Below, in pieces: positions 12,793-18,878 of a stretch of DNA of 26,404 nucleotides (positions are counted from its first letter, which is position 1; each line of letters starts with the position of its first letter). The notes below the pieces were generated by a model. The model was not told the origin of the DNA. It ran no database searches and saw nothing but the letters and a program-made list of their open reading frames with translations. Position numbers and translations under genes: made by a program. The stretch covers positions 1-26,404 of IMG/VR virus record IMGVR_UViG_3300045049_000102; one strand, given 5' to 3'. This DNA is from a virus.

Positions 12793-13555
12793 CGACGACC
12801 TGCCGCAGTTTGCCAAGCTGCTGGGCGACGTGTTCGCCGGCTACGGCAAATCGCTGACCGACGCGAAAGAGATTGGCCTGTGGTTCAAGCAGCTTTCGCC
12901 CTTCCCACCCGCGACGATCCGTAAGGCGTTCGAAGCCTACCGCATGGAGCGTCCGGACTTCGCGCCGGTACCCAACGGCATCGTTGCCCGCTGCAAGATG
13001 CTGGACGGCCGTCCGGACGAAAACGAAGCATGGGCCGTCGCCATCACCAGCCAGGACGAGCGCGAGACCGTCGTGTGGACTGGCGAGATGGCCGAGGCGT
13101 TCAACCTCGCTCGGCCGCTGCTGGACAACGGCGACGAGATCGGCGCGCGCATGGCGTTCAAGGACGCGTACAAGCGCCTTGTCGACGACGCCCGTGCTTC
13201 GAACAAGCCAGCGCAGTGGTCGGTGTCGGCCGGCTGGGACGCGTCGCGCCGCCAGATCGCCGTAGAGAAAGCCATCGTTGCCGGGCTGCTGGCCGGGCCG
13301 CAACCGCATCTCGCGCTGCCGAACGAGTCGGGCACTTCGCAAGCTGAGCCGGAAGGCCTCAAGCGTCTGAAGGAAGCGATGGCCCAACTGCACGACCAGA
13401 ATGCGCGCGCCGCGGAGCAGTACGAAGCTCAGATCGCCGAGCAGGAGAAGGCGGAACGCGCACGCCGCGAGGCGATCGACCAGAAGGTGCGCGATTACCT
13501 AGCCGCGCATCCGGAGGCGCGCTACGGCGATCTGCTGAAAGGTTACGCGCCATGA
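12785..13555 (+). CDS. Replication protein, candidate helicase loader (P-like)
   Basis: The 256-aa product begins MHNDDLPQFAKLLGDVFAGY and continues LWFKQLSPFPPATIRKAFEA with PVPNGIVARC. This N-terminal helical module is shared by phage helicase-loader/inhibitor proteins encoded just after the initiator. The middle is acidic; the last 80 residues are a coiled coil (EQYEAQIAEQEKAERARREA) ending in a short domain HPEARYGDLLKGYAP. It overlaps the initiator by eight bases, so the two are co-translated. I see no Walker motif, so it is not itself a DnaC-type ATPase. Confidence 0.7.
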   Translation: MHNDDLPQFAKLLGDVFAGYGKSLTDAKEIGLWFKQLSPFPPATIRKAFEAYRMERPDFAPVPNGIVARCKMLDGRPDENEAWAVAITSQDERETVVWTGEMAEAFNLARPLLDNGDEIGARMAFKDAYKRLVDDARASNKPAQWSVSAGWDASRRQIAVEKAIVAGLLAGPQPHLALPNESGTSQAEPEGLKRLKEAMAQLHDQNARAAEQYEAQIAEQEKAERARREAIDQKVRDYLAAHPEARYGDLLKGYAP

Positions 13556-13884
13556 CTGACGCCGATCTCCGTGCCTACTTCGCCACGCATGCGCCCCAGT
13601 CGATCCCCGACTGGTTCAAGGGCGAGCGCACGACTAGCGTTCCGGCCATTCCTGACGCTCCGTCTCACTGGGGTGCCGCGCAGGCCAGCCAGTTCGCCGA
13701 CCTAAAGAACGGCACCGGGCTTGTCTCTCATGCATCGCCCGAGGTGGCCGACTTCTACGCGCGCTGGTTGGCTGCGAAGGACCGTCAGAACGCATGGCGC
13801 GACCAGCAGCGCGAACGCAAGTACTTCGCCTGGCGTTGGTACTACGCCGACCAGATGATGGCCTCCCGCCGAGGACCGACATGA
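13552..13884 (+). CDS. Hypothetical 110-aa protein
   Basis: ATGA overlaps connect this gene to both neighbours. The first half is Pro- and Ser-rich (HAPQSIPDWFKGERTTSVPA). The second half is a highly charged helix with many aromatic residues (FYARWLAAKDRQNAWRDQQR, YFAWRWYYADQMM). It has no known motif. The operon position after the replication pair suggests an accessory early function. Confidence 0.6.
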   Translation: MTDADLRAYFATHAPQSIPDWFKGERTTSVPAIPDAPSHWGAAQASQFADLKNGTGLVSHASPEVADFYARWLAAKDRQNAWRDQQRERKYFAWRWYYADQMMASRRGPT

Positions 13885-14105
13885 ACCGCCCGCCCGAGCC
13901 CTGCGTCCTGTGCCAGCGCTTCCACCGCCACCCCGAAGCCCAGCCTGGCCAAGGCTACTGCGAAGGCAAAGAGGTGTTCCGGCGCCACGACGACACGAAC
14001 GAGGCGTGCCCGCTGTGGCGGGAAGCAGCGAACAGGCAAGAGCGCAGGGCGTGGGCGGAACAACAACCGAAGGAGACGACATGCACCGATACCACCTCGA
14101 AGTAA
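13881..14105 (+). CDS. Small Cys/His-rich hypothetical protein
   Basis: The 74-aa protein starts MNRPPEPCVLCQRFHRHPEA and later has GYCEGKE and EACPLW, giving a CxxC plus two further Cys and several His that could hold one zinc ion. The end is basic and polar. An ATGA overlap with the upstream gene fixes the start. This type of short zinc protein is common in phage middle operons. Function unknown. Confidence 0.65.
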   Translation: MNRPPEPCVLCQRFHRHPEAQPGQGYCEGKEVFRRHDDTNEACPLWREAANRQERRAWAEQQPKETTCTDTTSK

Positions 14106-14161
14106 TAGCCGCCCTTGAATTCGCCCGGCTGATGATGCGGCTGGGCGTGGGGCTCCACTGA
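14081..14161 (+). CDS. 26-aa peptide with strong Shine-Dalgarno
   Basis: An AAGGAG seven bases before the ATG at 14081 begins MHRYHLEVIAALEFARLMMR LGVGLH. It is an amphipathic, largely hydrophobic helix. It overlaps the end of the preceding gene in another frame. The ribosome site is as good as any in the operon, which is the only support for translation. Confidence 0.4.
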   Translation: MHRYHLEVIAALEFARLMMRLGVGLH

Positions 14162-14208
14162 CGAGACCATTTCGCGCGCGAGCGCATGACAACAAGGAGA
14201 ACTGAAAG

Positions 14209-14454
14209 ATGAATCGCCCCGACTACACCGAATTCGACAAAGCGCTGCTGGAGCAGATTGCTACCGGCCGCAACACGATGATGCAACTGGATGGAGAGGC
14301 AAGCGGCTTGCGCGCCCTGGCCAAGCCGTTCACCCTGCCGGCGCCGGGCTCGCGCACCGGCTGCCAACCATTCCGTGTGATCGATCGTCGTCTGCAAGCA
14401 CTGCGCAAAAAGGGATCGATCCGCTTCAACGGCAAGACTTGGGAAGTCGCCTGA
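14209..14454 (+). CDS. Hypothetical 81-aa protein
   Basis: AAGGAG lies ahead of the ATG. The product (FDKALLEQIATGRNTMMQLD, ... FRVIDRRLQALRKKGSIRFN, GKTWEV) has helix-helix-wing character: a first helix, a recognition-like helix and a short beta hairpin. It resembles small wHTH proteins in phages that read out as rule-of-thumb transcription regulators. Family not identified. Confidence 0.6.
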   Translation: MNRPDYTEFDKALLEQIATGRNTMMQLDGEASGLRALAKPFTLPAPGSRTGCQPFRVIDRRLQALRKKGSIRFNGKTWEVA

Positions 14455-14506
14455 CCACCACCCCGCCCGGCCAGCCCGGGCGCACTACAACGGGAGAACC
14501 TGATAG

Positions 14507-14770
14507 ATGACGATGATAAAAAAGATGGTGCTATCCGCGATTGAAGAGACAGCGGGCACGAGTCCCAGCGACATGCTTAAAAAAGCGAAAAGCGCCCCAC
14601 CAGCACGCGTTACGAGGATCTATGCAGCCGATTACATGCCGGCGGTAGATGAGCTTATGGCGAAAGGATATTCGACACGAGCCGCAGTGAAACTTTTGGT
14701 GGAAATGGGCTGCCCGTTTTCCGAATCAACTCTTTCTCAGCATTGGTGGCAACGCCGTAAGAAATCATGA
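14507..14770 (+). CDS. Hypothetical 87-aa protein with HTH-like C-terminus
   Basis: GGGAG stands about 10 bases before the ATG. The protein is basic with YMPAVDELMAKGYSTRAAVK LLVEMGCPFSESTLSQHWW, a layout resembling short HTH domains of the KfrA/repressor sort. The gene is noticeably less GC-rich than its neighbours, with AAA and GAA codons, and may be a recent insertion in the operon. An ATGA overlap links it to the lipoprotein gene. Confidence 0.6.
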   Translation: MTMIKKMVLSAIEETAGTSPSDMLKKAKSAPPARVTRIYAADYMPAVDELMAKGYSTRAAVKLLVEMGCPFSESTLSQHWWQRRKKS

Positions 14771-14997
14771 CCACCCTCACCCGCTCCACAGCTATTTGCC
14801 TCGTGCTGGCTGCGCTGGCCGGCTGCTCGGGTCAAACGAAGGAGGCCCGTGCGCTCCACAAGGTCATCGTCTTCGATCACACGGGTTGTGCATTCATGCT
14901 CCGCGCGAACCTGGGCGACACCTTGTTCGCCGACCGCTTGACCGATCTGGATCGCCAGGGTTGCGACACGAAGCGATTCCAAGAGGTGCAGCGATGA
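14767..14997 (+). CDS. Small phage lipoprotein
   Basis: The 76-aa product MTTLTRSTAICLVLAALAGC SGQTKEA has a signal peptide and lipobox LAGC, with Cys20 the acylation site. The mature part has about 57 residues and includes two further Cys. It is co-transcribed with ninG by an ATGA overlap. It is not in a lysis cassette, so an Rz1 role is unlikely; a membrane-side helper or exclusion function is possible. Confidence 0.7.
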   Translation: MTTLTRSTAICLVLAALAGCSGQTKEARALHKVIVFDHTGCAFMLRANLGDTLFADRLTDLDRQGCDTKRFQEVQR

Positions 14998-15602
14998 CGC
15001 TCGACCGCTCCACAGCCCTGCGCACCACGCTCCGCGAGCGGCGCTGCACCGTCTGCAAGGACAAGTTCAAACAGCAGCGGCCGATGCAGGCTGTGTGCTC
15101 GCCGGCCTGCGCGGTGGCCCACGGCAAGAAGGTAGCAGCCAAGCAGGCGGCGGCACGGGTGCGCGCCGACCGCGCCGCCACCAAGGCCGCGCTCGAGAAG
15201 TTCAAGACCAAGGCCCAATGGATCGCCGACGTCCAGAAGGTATTCAACGCCTACATCCGCGAGCGCGACCGCGACCGGCCGTGCATCTGCTGCGGCCAGT
15301 TCTTCGACGCCAAGGACACGATCACCGGTGGGCAGTGGGACGCCGGCCATTACATCAGCCGGGGTAGCGCGCCGCATCTGCGCTTCCACGAAGCCAACGT
15401 GCACAAGCAGCTCAAGGGCCACAACCGCCCCGGCGGCACGACTCGCGGCCAGTTCCGCGCCGGGATGATCGCACGGCTCGGCCTAGCCGCTGTGGAAGCG
15501 CTGGAGGCCGACCAGACGCCCCGCAACTACACCATCGACGACTTGAAGCGCATGAAGGCCGAATACGCCGCCAAGCTGCGCGCATTGAAGGAGGCAGTAT
15601 GA
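14994..15602 (+). CDS. ninG: NinG recombination protein
   Basis: The 202-aa protein shows the NinG (lambda Rap) pattern. An N-terminal zinc site has C18-x2-C21 and C35-x3-C39. A basic helical linker follows, then CICC at residues 97-100, and the diagnostic DAGHYISRGSAPHLRF beginning at residue 116. Rap is a Holliday-junction endonuclease that assists phage recombination. The start at 14994 forms an ATGA overlap with the lipoprotein stop. Together with NinB and ERF it makes a full lambdoid recombination set, split between the two early operons. Confidence 0.93.
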   Translation: MTLDRSTALRTTLRERRCTVCKDKFKQQRPMQAVCSPACAVAHGKKVAAKQAAARVRADRAATKAALEKFKTKAQWIADVQKVFNAYIRERDRDRPCICCGQFFDAKDTITGGQWDAGHYISRGSAPHLRFHEANVHKQLKGHNRPGGTTRGQFRAGMIARLGLAAVEALEADQTPRNYTIDDLKRMKAEYAAKLRALKEAV

Positions 15603-15703
15603 CCACTCTCGCCCTCTGGCTCGCCCTGTCTCCGGTAGTCGGCATCCTCGCCGGCCGATTCATCAACACTGGCATGGTGGAGAAAGAAAGGAGAACCGCA
15701 TGA
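15599..15703 (+). CDS. 34-aa membrane peptide
   Basis: The ATG at 15599 overlaps the ninG stop (ATGA) and its own stop overlaps the ATG at 15700 (ATGA). The product MTTLALWLALSPVVGILAGR FINTGMVEKERRTA has one hydrophobic segment and a charged tail. Its start follows a GGAGGCA tract. Like the other tiny membrane ORFs here it is supported by overlap geometry, not by homology. Confidence 0.55.
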   Translation: MTTLALWLALSPVVGILAGRFINTGMVEKERRTA

Positions 15704-16029
15704 TGCTCACGCCAAAACAGGCATCTGCAATGTGGTGCCCGATGGTGCGCGTAGCGGCGCAGCAGCCGGACAACCTCGTGCTGGCAAACCAAGTCGTATT
15801 CAATCGCCTGCAGAAGGGACCAGACGTCATTGTGCCGACAAGCGGCTGCTGCATTGCTGACAAATGTGCCATGTGGCGTTGGGGCGAGACGAAAACGGAA
15901 TGGCAACTCAAAGTCGTGGAACTCGGGCAAGGCATGAAGCGCGCAGATAACGTGCCCGTCGAGGTTCCGACGAGTGGCTACTGCGGTTTGGCAGGTACCC
16001 CGAAAATCGCTGGAGGGCTGCAGCCTTGA
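15700..16029 (+). CDS. Hypothetical 109-aa Cys-containing protein
   Basis: AAAGGAGAACC precedes the ATG pair at 15700. A CCIADKCAMWRW motif sits near residues 50-61, an arrangement (Cys pair followed by MxWRW) that I recognise from small unnamed phage proteins. VPTSGCC and VPTSGYCG recur as an internal near-repeat. The stop overlaps the TTG start of the next gene. Function unknown. Confidence 0.65.
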   Translation: MMLTPKQASAMWCPMVRVAAQQPDNLVLANQVVFNRLQKGPDVIVPTSGCCIADKCAMWRWGETKTEWQLKVVELGQGMKRADNVPVEVPTSGYCGLAGTPKIAGGLQP

Positions 16030-16397
16030 CGGAACAACACGACATCGACACCCGACTGGACAACTGGTCCCGCTGGCTCCGCTCCCTGGAGCGCAACCGC
16101 GGCTCGTGCATCACCGGCATCATCTGCGCCAACATGCGCGAGGCCGCGCTCGGCAACGTCTGGAGCGGCCACGACGCGCCAGAGCCGATCGACACGGACG
16201 ACGCCCAGCGCATCGAGCGCGCCATGCGGAGCGTCATCAAGCCAAAGCGCGACGCACTACGCCTGCACTACGTGGAGGGCGCCCGGTGGCAAATCATCTG
16301 CCGGCGCGCACACGTGCGGGTATCGCGCGAGCACTTCGACATGGTGATGCGGCAGGCCCGCGAGGCGGTAGAATGGCAGGTCAACAAGGAGCTATGA
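16026..16397 (+). CDS. Candidate Q-type late antiterminator
   Basis: The 123-aa protein uses a TTG start at 16026, inside a TTGA overlap, with GGAGG about nine bases upstream. Its C-terminal half (KPKRDALRLHYVEGARWQII CRRAHVRVSREHFDM) follows the L-HY...W..I.RR......F pattern of Q-like proteins that carry a helix-turn-helix. It lies a short distance upstream of the late promoter and terminators, where Q is found in lambdoid phages. The family call is by pattern and position, so moderate. Confidence 0.55.
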   Translation: MTEQHDIDTRLDNWSRWLRSLERNRGSCITGIICANMREAALGNVWSGHDAPEPIDTDDAQRIERAMRSVIKPKRDALRLHYVEGARWQIICRRAHVRVSREHFDMVMRQAREAVEWQVNKEL

Positions 16398-16942
16398 TGC
16401 TTGATATCCAACATCAGATCGATCTTGGCGGGAAACCGAACATTGTCGAGCGATGCTATTTCAATTTCCTGCGGGGGCAGTGGGATTACCGATGGGACTG
16501 CGGCCAGAACGTCATTACGAACAAATACATCCCCGAAGAGGATGGTGACCGTACGGAATGGGTTGAGGCCGAGCGAAAACGCGTTCGCGAACGATTCGCG
16601 GTCAACAAGGAGGTGGCAATGAGCACCGACCGAGAATTGCTGGAACTGGCGGCGAAGGCGGCTGGGTATGAGATCGAAGAGTCGGAAGTGGGCGGTGAAA
16701 TCAAACTTTACCGCATCGGTGAACTGCTCCAATGGAACCCGCTTACCGACGACGGCGATGCGCTGCGACTGGCGGTGAGGCTTAGGCTCAATGTCTACCA
16801 CGACTCCAATCTTGCCGATGTGCACGGGACGGTGAATGGGCGGGATGTGTATGCCACGGAAGCATACTTAGATGACCCGTACGCCGCGAGTCGCCGCGCC
16901 ATCGTCCGCGCCGCTGCCGAGATCGGGAGGGCCATGGCATGA
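16394..16942 (+). CDS. Probable fusion: short N-part plus conserved phage protein
   Basis: The frame from 16394 encodes 182 aa without a stop. Residues 1-75 (LDIQHQIDLGGKPNIVERCY, WDYRWDCGQNV) look like one small protein. From M76 it reads MSTDRELLELAAKAAGYEIE and then LLQWNPLTDDGDALRLAV, a family usually found as a separate phage protein beginning at that Met. A strong AAGGAGG lies five bases before the internal ATG at 16619. Either two proteins are made (182 and 107 aa) or only the shorter one matters. The second start codon at 16397 has better spacing to its AAGGAG than the first. Confidence 0.7.
   Translation: MMLDIQHQIDLGGKPNIVERCYFNFLRGQWDYRWDCGQNVITNKYIPEEDGDRTEWVEAERKRVRERFAVNKEVAMSTDRELLELAAKAAGYEIEESEVGGEIKLYRIGELLQWNPLTDDGDALRLAVRLRLNVYHDSNLADVHGTVNGRDVYATEAYLDDPYAASRRAIVRAAAEIGRAMA
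16607..16621 (+). promoter_or_regulatory. Strong internal ribosome binding site
   Basis: AAGGAGG (16607-16613) is spaced by TGGCA from the ATG at 16619, in frame within a longer gene. The 13-base string GGTCAACAAGGAG at 16600 is an exact copy of that at 16379, which precedes the gene's own start. This suggests a duplicated start region. Confidence 0.6.
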
Positions 16943-17214
16943 TGATAATTCCAGATCGCCCGTTGACGCGTGAAGAGCTGCGGCAGCGCGTCGAGCAATA
17001 TCACACCGAGATCGCACCATGGGTGCGCTATATGGCAATGATTGATGCGTTCCGCCCGCCGCCGGGCATCGTTTTGCACGATGACGGTCGTCTCGAACTC
17101 GGCGAACGGTCGCCGCTTCCGTCCGACAGCCAAGCGATATGGGACCGGTGTCAGGCCATGATTGAGACGATTCGCAAGTCACTGTTCCCGGAGCCGTACG
17201 GAGGTGATGCATGA
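16939..17214 (+). CDS. Hypothetical 91-aa protein
   Basis: ATGA overlaps join it to both neighbours. The protein begins MMIIPDRPLTREELRQRVEQ and contains a long helix, followed by a Pro/Gly segment (FRPPPGIVLHDDGRLELGER) and a second helix. No recognisable domain. It belongs to the small-ORF tail of the rightward middle operon. Confidence 0.6.
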   Translation: MMIIPDRPLTREELRQRVEQYHTEIAPWVRYMAMIDAFRPPPGIVLHDDGRLELGERSPLPSDSQAIWDRCQAMIETIRKSLFPEPYGGDA

Positions 17215-17561
17215 AGGTCGCGGAACTGGAAGGCGCGCTGCTCGATGCGTGGGTAGCGCGGGCAGAGGGCTACGATGTGATTCCGGCCCCGACTGACCCG
17301 CAAGGATGCTGGGTCGACACTGGCGGTACCCCGTTCCCGTTTCGGCCCTCGACCGACTGGGCCCAGGGAGGCCAGATCATCGAGCGCGAGGATATTTGCG
17401 TGATCCGTACAGGAAATGTTTTTTTAGCCATGATAAGCGTTCGACTCGACGACAAAAATTCAATTACATGCGATTTCGAGGCTGAGGGCCCGACCTACCT
17501 TATAGCTGCCACGCGCGCCTACGTCGCGTCGAAGTTTAGCGACACTGTCGAAGATTCCTAG
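17211..17561 (+). CDS. DUF2591 (NinX-type) phage protein
   Basis: The 116-aa product matches the DUF2591 pattern: an opening MKVAELEGALLDAWVARAEG, the central FRPSTDWAQGGQIIERE, and the closing GPTYLIAATRAYVASKF. These proteins are common in lambdoid and P22-like phages near the Q region, without a settled function. Part of the gene around 17415-17470 is AT-rich relative to the rest. Translation is linked to the previous gene by an ATGA overlap. Confidence 0.85.
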   Translation: MKVAELEGALLDAWVARAEGYDVIPAPTDPQGCWVDTGGTPFPFRPSTDWAQGGQIIEREDICVIRTGNVFLAMISVRLDDKNSITCDFEAEGPTYLIAATRAYVASKFSDTVEDS

Positions 17562-17571
17562 CCGAAATTTC

Positions 17572-17600
17572 TTGACAGCAGGCAAACTCAGCAGTAAATT
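17572..17600 (+). promoter_or_regulatory. Candidate late promoter (PR')
   Basis: A perfect -35 TTGACA (17572-17577), a 17-base spacer and TAAATT (17595-17600) lie just after the last middle gene. It is followed by two hairpins, the second a strong terminator. This order (Q, promoter, terminator, late genes) is the lambdoid late-control arrangement. Confidence 0.65.
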
Positions 17601-17641
17601 CCAAGCAACAACTAATTTCCGTCACTCAAGACGCGTCGATT

Positions 17642-17660
17642 GCTCCCATGCGGGAGCTTT
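17642..17660 (+). terminator. First hairpin in the late leader
   Basis: GCTCCC pairs with GGGAGC around ATGC and is followed by only three T's. It is a weak terminator or pause hairpin, about 40 bases after the expected late start, where Q-type systems need a paused polymerase. Confidence 0.5.
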
Positions 17661-17680
17661 CGGCCGCCTGGAGAAAATGA

Positions 17681-17713
17681 AGCCCCGCGATCAGCAGTGA
17701 TCCGGGGCTTTTT
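17681..17713 (+). terminator. Strong terminator after PR'
   Basis: AGCCCCG (17681-17687) pairs with CGGGGCT (17703-17709), with a nested GATCA/TGATC stem and GCAG loop, then TTTTT (the last two arm T's plus TTT). Without antitermination it should stop late transcription before the tRNA and head genes. Confidence 0.8.
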
Positions 17714-17821
17714 GTATTGGCGTCGGGATAAGTTACCACACGCATGCTGATTGGTAGCGAGGCGCTTCGCTGACCAGGCGCAGTTCGAATTGAGTAGAAC
17801 GCGGAATCAGTCAGCAGCCGT

Positions 17822-17897
17822 GTGGCCGTAGCTCAGATGGTAGAGCCGTGGATTGTGATTCCACTGGTCGTGAGTTCAATTCTCACCGGTCACCCCA
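17822..17897 (+). tRNA. tRNA-His (anticodon GTG)
   Basis: The 76 bases fold as a full cloverleaf. The acceptor GTGGCCG pairs with CGGTCAC (one G-U), the D-arm is GCTC/GAGC, the anticodon stem is GTGGA/TCCAC around TTGTGAT, the T-arm is GTGAG/CTCAC, and CCA is encoded. The discriminator base is C73, as in bacterial tRNA-His. The base before position 1 is T, so the G at position -1 normally encoded for histidine identity is missing. It lies between two terminators in the late leader, not beside an integrase. Confidence 0.92.
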
Positions 17898-17938
17898 GTT
17901 TCCCCGTCGTTGTCTCCGTCCCTCGTCCGCGAGGTTAA

Positions 17939-17975
17939 GGCCCGGCCGCCCGAAAGAGCGCCGGGCCATTTTTTT
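17939..17975 (+). terminator. Terminator between tRNA and co-chaperonin gene
   Basis: GGCCCGGC (17939-17946) pairs with GCCGGGCC (17960-17967), with two further inner G-C pairs, then ATTTTTTT. It closes the tRNA segment and would have to be passed to express the late genes. The region 17898-17938 just before it shows no gene. Confidence 0.8.
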
Positions 17976-17986
17976 GACCAAACACC

Positions 17987-18349
17987 ATGCTCAAACCCAC
18001 CGGCAACCGCATCGTCGTCCGCCTGGACGAGAACCTGCCCACCGCAATCGATGGCTTCGTGCTGCCTCCGAAGACCGACGCATGGCGCGCGAAGGATGGT
18101 GCCGTCGAGGGCATGAACCGCGGCACGGTCGTTGCCGTCGGCCCGGGCATGCGCCACCCGAAGACGGACAAGCTGCTGCCGATGGCTACCCAGGTGGGTG
18201 ACGTCGTCCGCTTCTCCGAGTTGCAGTACCACACATTCACCGAGGACGGTCACAAATACGTGCTCATCTCGGAGATGGACATCCTGGGCGTGGAAATGCC
18301 GCACCCAGCCGGGCTGGTCGATGCGCAGTTGGAGAAGGTGGCCGCGTAA
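17987..18349 (+). CDS. GroES (Cpn10)-like co-chaperonin
   Basis: The 120-aa protein opens MLKPTGNRIVVRLDE like Cpn10, and at residues 23-26 has GFVL where GroES has the mobile-loop tripeptide that docks on GroEL (GIVL in E. coli). Beyond an insert (about residues 28-45) come GTVVAVGPG, QVGDVVRFSELQYHTF and KYVLISEMDILGV, the strands of the Cpn10 barrel. At 120 aa it is longer than host GroES (about 97), with a 15-residue C-terminal tail. It is the first protein gene after the late leader, so it probably helps GroEL fold the coat or other head proteins, as gp31 does in T4. No clear Shine-Dalgarno precedes the ATG. Confidence 0.88.
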   Translation: MLKPTGNRIVVRLDENLPTAIDGFVLPPKTDAWRAKDGAVEGMNRGTVVAVGPGMRHPKTDKLLPMATQVGDVVRFSELQYHTFTEDGHKYVLISEMDILGVEMPHPAGLVDAQLEKVAA

Positions 18350-18489
18350 TGGAGATGTACCTTGTCATCGCGGCAATGATCGTTATCGACAAAAGCCCGT
18401 TTGCATCGCTCGCGTTGTCCTGCCTGGCTGCGGTCATCGTCGCCAGCAAACTGCCCAATCAGCTACGCAGGATGAGGAAGGCGAAATGA
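18349..18489 (+). CDS. 46-aa two-segment membrane protein
   Basis: The ATG at 18349 overlaps the stop of the co-chaperonin gene (TAATG), and its stop overlaps the TerS start (ATGA). The product has two hydrophobic stretches (MYLVIAAMIVI; ASLALSCLAAVIVAS) and a basic tail (LRRMRKAK). Size and charge distribution recall small holins, but no lysis genes follow. The start may also be the ATG at 18355. Function unproven. Confidence 0.6.
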   Translation: MEMYLVIAAMIVIDKSPFASLALSCLAAVIVASKLPNQLRRMRKAK

Positions 18490-18878
18490 GCCGCCCGACC
18501 GATTACGACCCCGCCTACTGCGATCAAGTCATCGAGTGGGGCAAAGACGGCAAGTCGAAGGCATGGATCGCGTCGAAACTCGACGTATCACGCCAGACGC
18601 TTGAGAACTGGTGTCAAGCGCATCCCGAGTTTTTGGACGCCATTACCCGCGCCATGACCCATTCGCAGGCGTGGTGGGAAGACATGGGGCAGGCGAACAT
18701 CGTCAGCATCCAAGGCCAATCGCTGAACGCTGGCGTCTACAGCCGCTCGATGGCTGCGCGCTTCCCTGACGACTGGCGCGAGAAGAACGCCACCGAACAC
18801 ACCGGCCCCAACGGCGGTCCCGTGCAACTGGAAAGGATCGAGCGTGTCGTCGTCCGTCCTGCAAATCCAGACGCCTGA
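18486..18878 (+). CDS. terS: Terminase small subunit
   Basis: The 130-aa protein begins MSRPTDYDPAYCDQVIEWGK and SKAWIASKLDVSRQTLENWC, an N-terminal HTH of the small-terminase family that reads out the packaging site. AWWEDMGQANIVS follows, then GVYSRSMAARFPDDWREKNA and a polar C-terminus ending in a GPNGGPVQLE stretch that contacts TerL or the portal. It overlaps TerL by 35 bases, consistent with a cos/pac recognition pair. The start is fixed by an ATGA overlap. Confidence 0.9.
   Translation: MSRPTDYDPAYCDQVIEWGKDGKSKAWIASKLDVSRQTLENWCQAHPEFLDAITRAMTHSQAWWEDMGQANIVSIQGQSLNAGVYSRSMAARFPDDWREKNATEHTGPNGGPVQLERIERVVVRPANPDA

Noticed and set aside
17822-17897. The tRNA as an attachment site
   Set aside because: There is no integrase next to it and it lies inside the late leader, far from any phage end; no duplicated tRNA 3' end was seen elsewhere in the window.
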